From positions 626,545-690,544 of the forward strand of contig CAXAMN010023328.1 of the NCBI GenBank assembly GCA_963970005.1: DNA of 64,000 nucleotides, read 5' to 3'. Made by a program: the position numbers and the translations under genes. The stretch is from Durusdinium trenchii. Taxonomy: Eukaryota > Sar > Dinophyceae > Suessiales > Symbiodiniaceae. Each line of letters begins with the position of its first letter. The stretch's first letter is position 1. The notes beneath the pieces were generated by a model. That model searched no databases. It saw only the letters and a list, made by a program, of their open reading frames with translations, and was not told the origin of the DNA. Below are positions 50,669 to 61,300 of the stretch, piece by piece.

Positions 50669-51481
50669 TCAAATGAAATAACTGCCCACGGGCGTAAGTG
50701 GAGATTTCTCCGGATGACTGTTCTCACTAAGTTCGCGCTCAGCGGCCGGCGTCAGCGGCACAGCAGCAGGAGGTGTTCGATGTGGTGAAGGTGGTGGCGT
50801 TGTATGGGGGGAAGGGGAAAAATCCGGTTGTGAATGTGGTGCTGGGGAAACTGCTGGTGAGGTGGGTGTTGTTGAGGGGGAGGATGCTGGTCTTGGTGGT
50901 TCTGTTGGTAGTGGGGTGGTGGACAGTTGCTGGTCTTGCTGACGTTGCATGTCTTTGAGTTCTTGCCATCGGGCTTGGCATTGCTCGACGGAGAAACCCA
51001 CTCGGCGAGCCACAGTGGTCCAGCTGGGACGAAGTCTAGGGTTTTCTTTGAGTTCGACCAGGCGACAGTCGGCGTCGCCGTCCCAAGCATCCCAGTCTGC
51101 ATGTTGGTTCGGTGGTGGGGGTGGTGGTTGCTTCCGCTTGCGTGTTGTGGTAGGTTGTGGAGTGGGGGGTGGTGTTGGTGTGTCGTCTGAGTCTTTTGAA
51201 GGTGGTGCTGGTAAACGGATGGGTGGTCTGGATGGTGCTGAGTCACAGGAGGAGGTGGTGGATGGTAAACGTATGGGGTGGGCAGTCGGAGTTGGAAGTG
51301 GCTGAAAGTGTTGGCGGAAAGTGGGATCCGCTTGGTGGATGTGGTGGAGGAAATGAGTGTGAAGGTGTGCTACAATATCTGTTGCTTGTCTGAGCAGGTT
51401 CTGCAGCTGCGAAAGTACCACTGTGGTTCTGTGTATGAGGGTGGAGGTGTCGTTGTGTAGAGCTGTCGGTGTGCCGCTCAT
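50669..51481 (-). CDS. ORF B, Myb/SANT-like DNA-binding protein
   Basis: Start at 51481 (MSGTPTALHNDTSTLIHRTT). 270 codons. Residues 10-60 form an amphipathic helix region. A basic cluster TRKRKQ at about 113-118 may be a nuclear signal. Residues about 129-176 contain W-x2-W, an acidic helix start, then PSWTTVARRVGFSVEQCQAR followed by WQELK. This is the classic Myb/SANT/MADF-like pattern of spaced aromatic residues with C-x2-RW in the third helix. The remainder is Pro/Ser/Thr-rich. A Myb-like domain in a retroelement suggests target-site or promoter binding. The motif TCCGGCTGCTTTGGCGC lies 58 nt upstream. Confidence 0.65.
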   Translation of the reverse strand: MSGTPTALHNDTSTLIHRTTVVLSQLQNLLRQATDIVAHLHTHFLHHIHQADPTFRQHFQPLPTPTAHPIRLPSTTSSCDSAPSRPPIRLPAPPSKDSDDTPTPPPTPQPTTTRKRKQPPPPPPNQHADWDAWDGDADCRLVELKENPRLRPSWTTVARRVGFSVEQCQARWQELKDMQRQQDQQLSTTPLPTEPPRPASSPSTTPTSPAVSPAPHSQPDFSPSPHTTPPPSPHRTPPAAVPLTPAAERELSENSHPEKSPLTPVGSYFI

Positions 51482-51539
51482 AATTCGGAGATGTAGGGAT
51501 GTACAGTAGCACAGAATCGTCACAGGTTGCTGCAGCAGC

Positions 51540-51556
51540 GCGCCAAAGCAGCCGGA
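51540..51556 (-). promoter_or_regulatory. Spliced-leader-like motif before ORF B (weak)
   Basis: Minus strand TCCGGCTGCTTTGGCGC; with a two-base gap it keeps CCG..GC...TTTGGC..C of the leader. Weaker than those before C, D and E. Confidence 0.35.
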
Positions 51557-51892
51557 CAGCGGCGAGTCTGCGGGAGCGCGTCATCACGAGGCCGTGCATA
51601 TGAATTAAACGAGCATCAAATTCCCACAGGCCAGGTATGAAAACTCAAAGCCGGTTGGACAGGCAAGTGCATGAAAATCTGACATGTGAGATACTCCATT
51701 AACACTGTCATTACGAGTCGAAGAAAGATGTTTACAGCAAAAAATGCAGAGCTTAAAAGTTTGAAAGGTTCAAAATTCGCGTGGCCGCTGCAGGGGGCTC
51801 TTTTTGGCTGCTGCGAGCAAAGGGTAGGTGGTGGTGTGAAACCGAAGGTGGATGTGGAGGTGGTAGTGGTGTGGAGGTGTGGGACGGTGATG

Positions 51893-53687
51893 TTATATGT
51901 CAGGTGGAGTGGAATTTGTGGACCAGGCCAGTCCTTTGACAATGGCGTGGTCCGGGTGGATCACCCAGCAGCGGCCCTTGTGATGGAAAACCGCACCATG
52001 GTGATCATTAAGGAGGTTCATGGCGTGTTCCTCACCTCCGGAGGTATACTTTGTGGCGGAACCCCATGCTAGGAGTGTGATGATAAGGGAATGGGAGTTC
52101 TTGTGAAGTTGCCAGGTGTTGTGGATGATGCGGGCAAATTCGTTGTGGTCATGGGGTTGGTTGTGGGTGATGCGAACGCCCTGGGCGAAGAATCCAGGGT
52201 AGTTGGCAAAGTGGAGTGTGCTGGGTAAAAATCGGCCTTGGCGTAGAATGTTGGAAATGTTGCCGACAGGGCCTGTGTGGCCTGCGTTGATGTGGGCGAC
52301 TTCCCTGTGGGTTGATGTGGCTCGGGAAACCGCAGGCGGTTCTGGTGTGGTGGCTTTGGTGTTGAGGAAAGGAAGTGAAATGGCGTAGTATTGGAATTGG
52401 TCGTATTGGTGAGTTGTGTCGTTCCACTTGGCGTGAGTATATTGACGGAAATCGGTAATCTCCTTGTAGGTGATGTTGCAGTCTGTGAGGAGATTGGCAA
52501 TGTACTGGTGTTGTGGTCTGTTGGGGTTGTCGAGTTGGGTGGCGTGGAACTCTAGCCAGTCTAGAATTTGGTCTGCATGCAGGTGTAAATGCGTGGAAGT
52601 TGGGTGGAGGTCGCCAGCGGTTGATTGGGCGACGAAGGACGGCTGTGGTGGGAAATTGAGAGGGGTCTGGGTTGGTGTGTTCAGTGTTGGGGCGTAAATC
52701 GATGGGTTGTGGTGGTGAGCGACTGCGGGATGGTGTAAGGCTGGATGTGTAAGTGGATGTCGAGGGCGAACGCCGTCGCCGGGTTGTGCTGTGGTGCTTG
52801 GAGTGGTGGTGATGTCGATGTCGACGGCGGTGGCGGTGGCGTCCTCTGTGGTGATGGTCGGACTTGCGTCGGCTCTTGTGGTGGTGGCGGCGACTGCTGT
52901 GTGGTGGCTGCGGGGAAGGTGGTTGTGGTGCTGGTGAGACAGTGTTGTCGGGCTTGTCTGGTTCAGGTAGTGAAGATCCTGGTGCTGGTGTGGCTGGTGC
53001 AAGTGATGGTGATGCAGAATGTTGAGATAAGGTGGCCGGAGGGGTCGTGTTTTGGACTGGCAATGGAGCGGCCGTGGTGGTTGTGGGGATCTGTTGGATT
53101 GGTGGTGTTTGATCGGATGGTGTCTGGTGTGGGATTGGAGGCTGAACTGGTGGTGAAGTGTTGATGGTTTGTGGAGGTGGTGGCGGGGGCAATGGTTGGG
53201 GTGGAGGCTGTGTGACTGGGGGAAAAGCCGAATAGGGTTGCCAAACGCCCTGAGGGATGGCGCAGTGTGGGTCTGTGGATGGATGATTGGCAATCGCGGT
53301 CTGTTGTTGTGTTGGAGGGGGATGTGTCAGTGTAGTGGGGGGCGGAAGTTCCGCCGGTGGCGAGGGATGAAGTGGTGGCAACAGGTATGAAGGGGGAGGT
53401 GCTGCTGACGGAAATACTGGAGTTGGATGTGTGGGCTGCGGTGGCACGTGGCATGGTTGCACATAAGTCCAAGTGGATGGTGTGCCGTAGGTCAGTGCAG
53501 TGGCTGTGGGATTGGATAAAAAAGGTGGTGGTTGAAATGGTTGTGGTTGTGGGTGAGGGTATGCCGATGGATGTGTCGTGGGATAGGTGGGTACAGGTGA
53601 TGGCTGTGGTAGCGGCCATGTGGGTTGAGGTTGTGTGGCAGGTAGTGGTGGTGGCGTGGCGTGAGCGTATGGCCACGGAAAATGCAT
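51893..53687 (-). CDS. ORF A, Pro/RS-rich protein with folded C-terminal domain (frameshifted)
   Basis: ATG at 53687 (MHFPWPYAHATPPPLPATQP). The first frame (53687 to about 52600) is Pro/Thr/Gln-rich, then strongly basic (RRHHHKSRRKSDHHHRGRHR) and RS-like (SRSRSPPQP). Coding sense then moves +1 into the frame ending at 51893: ADQILDWLEFHATQLDN, a Tyr/Phe-rich helix region, HTGPVGNISNILRQGRFLPS, FANYPGFFAQGVRI, and HGAVFHHKGRCWVIHPDHAI near the end. That part has the even composition of a globular domain, while the first frame degenerates over the same DNA. The shift lies somewhere near 52580-52650. No family recognised with confidence. The motif TCCGCTGCCTTTTGCTG lies 34 nt upstream. Confidence 0.5.
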
Positions 53688-53721
53688 GTCGTGCTCGTAG
53701 CTATGGCGCGGCGCGGCGCGG

Positions 53722-53738
53722 CAGCAAAAGGCAGCGGA
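53722..53738 (-). promoter_or_regulatory. Spliced-leader-like motif before ORF A
   Basis: Minus strand TCCGCTGCCTTTTGCTG. With two one-base gaps it keeps CCG..GCC.TTTTG.CT of the leader. A GGCGC triplicate lies immediately downstream. Confidence 0.4.
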
Positions 53739-53919
53739 GAAGTGCCGAGTTGTATTGTCATGTTGTTGTTGAAAGTCTCATCTCTGGTGTCGATGGAGAG
53801 TATGTTGTAAGGTGGTGCTGGATGTGAGCATGTTGGTAGGTGTGTGTTCATGCATCGCGAATTAGACTGAAGAGCTCTCATGCCCAACCTTGAGTTCTGC
53901 CGATAAAAGAATCGCGGCA

Positions 53920-53972
53920 TCAAACGTGAAACATGAACATGAAAAAATGGCAAAAAACGTGAAACATGAACA
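53920..53972. repeat. Short direct repeat in the element leader
   Basis: AAACGTGAAACATGAACATGA occurs twice, about 30 bp apart, between the 5' pseudo-LTR and ORF A. Possible regulatory repeat; nothing more can be said. Confidence 0.6.
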
Positions 53973-54208
53973 TGACTTGGAGGAATGAAATGACGGATCC
54001 GAAATCTGAAAGCTGAATTCCGATGTATTCTGCAAGAACCGTTTTTTGGCCCGGCGGCCGGTGTGTCTGTTGATTCGGTGAGGGTGTCAGTGCCTTCCTG
54101 TGAGAGTCCAGTGAGTGGTGGTGCGTTGGGGTGGTTGCTTTCCCATGCAAGATCGGCGCCCCTGTGACGGGGATCACACTCAGCACCCGAGTGGGACGGC
54201 TGAGCGAA

Positions 54209-54608
54209 ACACACTCTGACACTTGTATTCAGTGACTCAGTTACCACGTTGGGAAGGAAGGTGATGGAACAGCAAGGCGAACAGGTCCAAAGACTTGAAT
54301 TGTTGAAAAAATGTTTCACTCGCGCGGCTGGCTGCAATGCACAGGCGGCTGAAAGCTGCAGTGGGAAACCTGTTTAGGGGAAGGAGCACATGAAAAACCA
54401 TGAATCAAACCAAAGGAGTGGACAGCGTGGGCAACAGTTGATTGCAGGTACGTCGGCAAGCGTCCTTGCCGATATCCTAGGATCATGTGAGGAGCTTCGT
54501 TGGATGGAGCCTCACATGTCCTCTCCATCCCCCTGCTTGTTGAAAAAGTTGGTGGAAAGGCGTGGAAAATGGCGGTGGAAACCCTTTGTCCAGGGGTGGA
54601 CACACACA
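54209..54608 (-). repeat. Pseudo-LTR, 5' copy
   Basis: Gapless partner of 41142-41541 (399 of 400 identical by eye). Its outer end runs into (AC)n then (TA)n, TATATATATA, at 54609-54622. In the element sense this copy is upstream of ORF A and would hold the promoter if pseudo-LTR transcription follows the usual pattern. Confidence 0.95.
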
Positions 54609-57600
54609 CATATATATATATAAACACATGCACTTTACATACACAAACATAGGGTAACTAAACAATAACACTATTATCTTAAGATTAAGATTAATGCATT
54701 TATTGGCTAAGTTTCAGCGCAAGAAAACGAGGCTCGTTCTGCTTCAGGTCCTTGACTTCCCAGACATCCGCGAGTGCACGGGGAACCTGGTCAAGGCAGC
54801 CTAGACCCGGGGTGCTTGGCAGGTCCTGCGGTGGGAGGGGAAAGCTGAAGGAAGGACACCGCGCTGAGTGGGGATTCTGCGAGTTGGAGCCCCGATGGAC
54901 TAAGCCAGGACACCCCTTGCATCTCCAGCCAGGACACCCCTTGGATGGTGCCTGGTCGGTACGACCACTGTCACGAAATCGAACGGGCACCAATCATGCC
55001 GATGGTGAAGGTTTGAGCGTGTGCACGGCCCTGTTCTTCATTTGAGAGACAGAAAATGCGTTGCAAATATATAGTTGGTGGCTGGTGCTTGTTGGATCCC
55101 CTCCCAGATCTCTATATATATATATATCCGTATTTATTTATCTATATAAATATATACGATAGATATAGGTACTGATATACACTCCTTTCGTCACATCGGG
55201 GGTGCGTGATCCACCGCTGTGATCGTCAATCGGACGGGACCTGTTTACATTCCGCGGCGCAGCTGGCGGTGCAACGTGGGCTTTTGAAGCCGTCCTACCT
55301 GGCAGTGGATGCTACCAGTCACGTCTAGGCCCGGGGTTCACATGTGCATGGGAGCAGCTGGGAGCGCCCTGAGCGCCCTGAGCAGATGGTTGAGGGTTTT
55401 TCCTTTTGAAAAACTCTGCATTTCCTTTTGAAAAACTCTGGCTTCGTAGAGTTCACCACCTTTGGTATTCGGATTTCATGGTCCAAAGGACTCCATCCAG
55501 GGGACTGAGTCGGCCCCACGAAGGGCACCGTGTGGAAGGACTGCGTCTTCGAAGAGGTCCCACTGACTTTCAAGGACCAGTGGTGTGAATGTCAGTGAAT
55601 GGGCATGGCCCACCAAGCCATAATGCATCAGGCAGAACATGTTTGGGCTGTGGATTTGGGGATGGGTCAAAACCTGGAGCCCTGGTCCACGATGTAAATG
55701 TAGCTGTAGCTTCACATTTCAGGTGGGGCAACCGGTCGGCATCCTGGTTTGCCATTTCTGAAAACGATCACAATTTGCAGACCATTGCAGTCTTATATCT
55801 CAGCTCGCCGCAGTAGAACCTAGGATATACCTAGGATGACGTGAAGATAGGTGCCCCAACACCAACAGTTTGATTTTGCATGTTTTTTCATATGTTCCAT
55901 GACCTGAACACAGTATATATATATATATAGGGTCATGGGGGACGGTTACATTCTGACATAGTTTTGACACTGACACAGTTTGACTTGTATTTTCTCGATG
56001 GTTTTGGGTGCATCCTCGATTCCCGACCAGCCGAATCGGATGTCCTGCAAGGCCCCAAATACCATTCTCTGAAAGCGTCTTTATTGTTAAGAAAAACATC
56101 CGAAAAGGAGGTACCTGGACCCTAGGGGTGAGTAGATGCCCCCCATAGGACATGTGAAAGCTGTGCCTGGTACAGGTGAAGGTTCCCGCTGTGCCGGGCT
56201 GGTGCTATTCTCACTTCGCCTGTGATTCAGAGGAGTTTGAGCCTGTACAGTTTGCACGTCCATGTTTCAAGGGCTGCATGGCCGAATCTATATGGACAAT
56301 CCCATTTCGGAGGCCAGGTAGCAGGCCTCTTTGCTTGGCGAGCCCGACTGGGTCACTTTGCTTCCAAATGTCACTGGTGGTTGCTCTCTCACCTGGGTAA
56401 GTATACAAGTGCAGTAAAGTTTTTGAGTGAACAACTGCAGCAGACCCCTACTTTATGTGATATTTGCAGGCAAGATGCTTCGGGGGACAAGAGATGCACA
56501 AGTCGGTTGTGTTTAAACAATGATTTATATAAAATGGTTTGCGTGCTGTTTTGTTTGTTGATTTCAATGGGTAGGCTGTTGAAGTGAGTGGTTGGTCTTT
56601 TCTTGATTGCTTAGTCTTACATGTTCGATGATGCTTTGTTGTTCTCCAAGCTGAGAGGAGTTGCTTGCGGCCTGATTCTTATCCTTGCCGGCGCATTTGA
56701 GAACCCCAGTTTGGGGTGGGCCGGACACTTTGAACATGGGCCAAGGGGATCGGCAAACTGATAGCTCCATCAGGTGCCTCGTTCTCATCCGCTCATCTTT
56801 CATTCTTTATCACCGTCCCCTTTGCCTGGCTGCCCACCAACAGAGAATGGACAGCACACCATGTCCCCAACGGTTCGTACAGTGGTTCGCGATGGCAGGA
56901 TGGCCATTCCAAGACCTACAGAGTGTATAGGGCCTACTGCTGGTGCAGGAAGAACGTCACTGGAGGCCTGCGCCAACTCGGCACCCTGCACAGATAGCTC
57001 CAGATTCTGCTGAAGTCTTTGGATCCGCCATGATCCACCAATCTTTCATGGATCTGCCCATCTCCGCCAAAAATAGCTGCAGGGTGCCACAGACTGCGAG
57101 GTGTTCTCCAAATGAGGTCAGCTGGAACGCGCATCGCTGAGCAGCTGGTCCTCCCACCTCCGCGGTTGGATGGTTCGAAAAATGGCTGCTGATGGACTGA
57201 TGGACGAATCCAGGGTAGATCCGCTGTTTGTCAGAACCAGAGGAAGCTCATTATAGTGGCTATATAATAGTTATTGGAATATAAAAACTACGCTCGGATT
57301 GCGCGTTGGGAACGCCTCGGATGCGGCACTCGCATTGGAACGCGGGGTTCGACGCGCGGCTCAAAGGATCCCATTCCAACCTCGGTTGAGATGGACAGAT
57401 GTCACCTCCACAGTCGAGTTGCATGGAGATGGACACATGGGGCGACACATGCCAGAACAGGTGGATAAAAACCACCCTTTTTGGGGGTGACGGATTGAAC
57501 AGGTGGGACAGTGTGGTAGAAGAGGTCAATCGATCCATCTTGGATGTCCCACGCGCAAACTCGAAGAAGTTGGTTCATGGATTCTTTTTCAAACGAGCTA

Positions 57601-58325
57601 CTAATAGCTTCCTGTTGCTAGTAGCGATGGCCTCCAACCTAGTAACTTCTTGTTACTAGTCGTCAGCTCATGGAGTTTCATCTTCCTGGATGGATTTCAC
57701 ACCTGAGGCTGGCCAACACGGCCTGGGCCTTCGGCAAGCTGGAGATGTTGAGCCTCGACCTCGGGTTCATCGGTCGATGCTCGCCCAGGGATCGGAGCAT
57801 GGCGGTTGATATCGCGGATGCGATGGCATGAAGGGCATCATTATTAAACCTGGACCCGCCCCTACAAAGGCGTGAAGCTTTGGTTCCTTAGTAGCTGTGC
57901 ATCCTCGGAACCCTCCATTTCATAGCTTCCAAAGACGGTCACAGCACATGATAGATACACCAATTTCGAATTGAATTGGGGGGGGGGGGGCATAGATTTT
58001 GTTTTTTAATTGTGGACCTGGTTCTATTGTAGTGTGAAATTTGCAAAAAACTGCGTATGGTTGTTCCGCAAGAACTCTACTCTAATTAGTGCGACCGTAT
58101 TGCTGTTGGTTGGAATCCTGTGGGGCAGCTTTTTGTTGAGCCCTTTTTTGGAGCACCTGTTAGGTTGTTTGTGCCATCTCTTACTCAACCAATGGGCGTG
58201 CATTCTTTTTACCAAGGGCGATTCCCAACCAATGGGTTTTGCGGCTTTGCGACGTGGTGCACACCCGTATTAGGTGGCGCTGGGACCCCCCAGGAAACGT
58301 GAGGGCCACAGACAATCCTAAAGTC
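54609..58325. other. Non-coding stretch between the two retroelements
   Basis: Contains (TA)n tracts (54609, 55112, 55915), a tandem pair of TTTCCTTTTGAAAAACTCTG at 55397-55440, and a 13-base G run near 57979. A donor-like GTAAGT at 56397 follows an open segment (56265-56396) of unknown identity. No gene is supported. The LINE 3' end probably lies between the G run and 58325 but cannot be placed. Confidence 0.45.
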
Positions 58326-61300
58326 CTATGCGCCGCCAAGCGCAGCTTTCGAAGCTGGTGGCCAAAGACGTGTCAACTGATGAAGATTGCCCTCTGGAGG
58401 GTGAAGGTAGTGCCAGAGAGCCGCGAGACTGGAATATGCCAGCTTGGGCCTGCAGTTGAAGCCACTGAAATAGCGTTTGTAGCCAAAAATCAGCATGGAG
58501 GAACATCGAGGAATCCAGGCGGAAGGAAAACCCTCAGGTTGAACCTCAAACAACCACTTCAGCACAAGGCCCCAAATACGGAGCTGAGCTCCCAAAGTCT
58601 TCGAAGCAAGATCAGCAGCGACCGACTGGTCTCGCAATTCCCAGCGTAAAGGCTTCTTTGACGTCCGAACAGGTGTAGTCGACCTGGTCTGCAAAGAAAA
58701 ATCTGCATACAGTTCTAAAATGGAAATAGGCTCGGAGTGCTGGCACCAAGTCAAATTATTCCACCATGTACACAACCTCTGACAGAAAAGGCGACCGAAA
58801 GGGAACCCTTGAGCCATCAGAGCATCGACATCGAAGGGGACCAAAGCCACCACCTCACCATCAGGAATCAAAAGGGCAGGATCAGGAAGTTGCCAGCCCT
58901 GCAAATGACGCTCGGAGGGCTGTTCAGCCAAAGACTGCTTGCAGCTAGTGGCCCAAAAACGATGAATAGCCCGAACACCAGCACAAAGGTGGGCATGCTG
59001 TTGAGACGCCTTCTCCAAGCGTCTAAAAATCCCACTGGGATGGTCCTGGATAGCCGATTTGGCATCAGCATCGACCAAACCATTCAGGCGAGCTTCATCA
59101 CGTAATACAGGGTCCGAAACCGACTGCCATCGGACGTGAGCCTTGACCTTATGAGTCACTATCGAGTCCGGAGGGCGCTGCAAAACGTGCCACCAAATAC
59201 GTGTCCAAATGTCATCATGACCCTCATAGACATAGGCATCAAGAGATAGCCTCCGAGACAGGAGCTTCCGGAAGCGAAACAAGACTGCCTCGCAGTCAGC
59301 GAAAAGGTCAAGGCGGGAAAAGTTCTGAAGCGCCCAGAGCACAGCCATAGCCTCTCCCCGATATGGGGTTTGATCAATGCCAGGGACAAGCCCCTTAGCC
59401 ACGAGAAAACTTTTCTTCCCAGCCACACGTCGAACTGCAAAGCCAGCAATAGCAAACGTACGCTGTGTATTGAAGAAACAGCTTCCGTCAGTGTACACCT
59501 GACCACTCGTCGAGGGCGAAGGCAACTGAAGGGCTGGAAAATCACCACACGCTTCCTGCTTCCACAGCCAAAGGTCGTCAACTGCAGGGCACAAGCCATA
59601 GTGCAGCGTCGCCATCGGCCGCTGGCGGAGCCACCGAAGTGTCAAAGCACAGTCAGTGCGAACACGAGCATGACCATCACATTCAAGAATCCGGTGATCA
59701 CGACCATCACGTGAAGAACAGGATGGGCAACGGTCAGATTTGACTTGGGCTGCATAACGAGTCAAGACTTCATGGGTGATATTTTTCCCACCAACGACAG
59801 TGCGCAAGATTCCCTGCTCCTGGGGAGTCATGTCTTTGAGGCTAGCCAAACAAGGCTCGGGGTCAAAGGATGACAAGTCGAAATCCCGGCGATGTGCAAG
59901 AGCTCTACAAACATGCTGCCTCCATGCCACAGTCAGGAAACTGTGCAAGGCGCCCCAGCTGTCATGCAACCAAGCCACACGAAGGCCTGATTCCAGCACC
60001 AAAAAGCCCTCAGCAAGCGGTGTAATGCCAACAGCCAAGAAGGTCTTGCGAAGCGCTTGAGCCGGTCCAGATTTGCCGGAGGCAGCAGAAATCACCAAGT
60101 GGTCAAGAAAGCTTGTACGCATACCTGGGAAAATGCGCATGAACCGGCGCCAAAAGCGCAATGTTCTGACCAAGTTGGCAAATTGGGGATCAAGATCTGG
60201 ATCGAAAACTGCAAGGGCCAATAAGGTGGATCCACCAGAGCCAACATACCCCATAGAGCGTCCAATGGGCCCACGAAGTTCCTTCCACTGTAGATTCGTT
60301 GTATGGACAAGCTCCGCCCCATAAAGGGCCTTCCCAAGGCCAGCTGATCGGGCCATGGTCACCTTGAAGGAGCGTGGCAGATAGCGCTTGTTGCGCAGTT
60401 TAGCAAGGCATGACTTAGCTTTGCCCCAGCGCTTGCGCGTCACTTTCTTGGAGACTTTGCCAGTATATGCCATGTCACAACCAAGGTCAGCTCCAGCACG
60501 TAGGACCGGAAAAAGTTGACCATCAATCTGCAGGGACTCAAGATCTTTCCTTGTAGAGCCATGGGATCCCCATAGCCAGCTTTTGGGCACGGAAAGGTCC
60601 ATACGCCAAGCCGCCAACATAGTGGTCAACTTCTGTAGTGCAGCATGCAGTTCGGGGACACTGTCGGCAATGACGCCCCAGTTATCAGCATAAAAAGCCG
60701 CCTCAACAGTGGAATCATCAGCTTGGACAACTCTCGAAGCAAGAAAGGAAATAGAGGCCATGCAAGCCACCGCAAAAGCGCAGCCCTCTGGTATCCCTGT
60801 ACTGCTGGGTACACCGTCAGGTGAGGTCTGACCCAAGATCTCCAAATGACGAACGAGGTGCCGGAGTGCCTCCGCAAAGGCAACCACATATTCACGAGGA
60901 AGCCCAATGCGAGCCAACAGTGCAATGAGCGGCCAGCGGGGCACCGCATTATAGCATTTGATGATATCCAGAACTGCTCCGCATCTCTCAACATTGGCCA
61001 TACGGGCATCCTCGAGCGTGCAGAGAGTAAAAGCTGCCAACATATCTGCACTCGAACCGGCCAATCCACCCGCAATGGATGCAGGCATCAAAGTGCGCAA
61101 GTATGCCAGTACCTGCAGGGAGCGGAAACGGGACCAGCAACGGTAGAGGCGGCTGAGGACTGTAATCGGCCTCGTGGCCAAAGGATCCAGTGGAACTTCA
61201 TCGCTCTTGGCAAGTAGGGTGACCTTGGCTTGCAACAAGCGAGCCGGCCAGCCCACACCAGCTTCAGCGAGCCTGAATATCTGAAACAGCCATTGGAGGA

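Larger units (their letters stand above)
41142..54608 (-). mobile_element. Polycistronic Penelope-like retroelement with pseudo-LTRs
   Basis: A 13,467-bp unit bounded by two 400-bp direct repeats in the same orientation that differ at one base. All plausible genes are on the minus strand: A, B, C, D, E, F, a 427-codon ORF (H), and a pol region with GIY-YIG endonuclease then reverse transcriptase. GIY-YIG plus this RT type identifies Penelope-like elements. Endonuclease N-terminal to RT is the permuted arrangement described for Chlamys/Naiad-type lineages. Direct repeats (pseudo-LTRs) are typical of the group. Six additional cistrons before pol are, to my knowledge, not described. Both ends of both repeats are ACACAC, consistent with insertion into a (CA)n tract; no other target duplication is visible. 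Two +1 frame changes and one in-frame UGA interrupt it. Confidence 0.8.

Noticed and set aside
53492..54337. 281-codon minus-strand frame starting in the 5' pseudo-LTR
   Set aside because: It crosses the pseudo-LTR boundary, a direct repeat and the spliced-leader-like motif, and is replaced by ORF A; no domain-like segment.
41300..54400. Numerous + strand open frames across the retroelement (Val/Gly/Trp-rich)
   Set aside because: They are antisense readings of CCACC-rich minus-strand genes; composition is low-complexity and none shows a domain.
41142..54608. Interpretation as an LTR retrotransposon
   Set aside because: No TG...CA ends, primer-binding site, protease, integrase or RNase H is visible; the RT and GIY-YIG domains point to Penelope-like elements with pseudo-LTRs.
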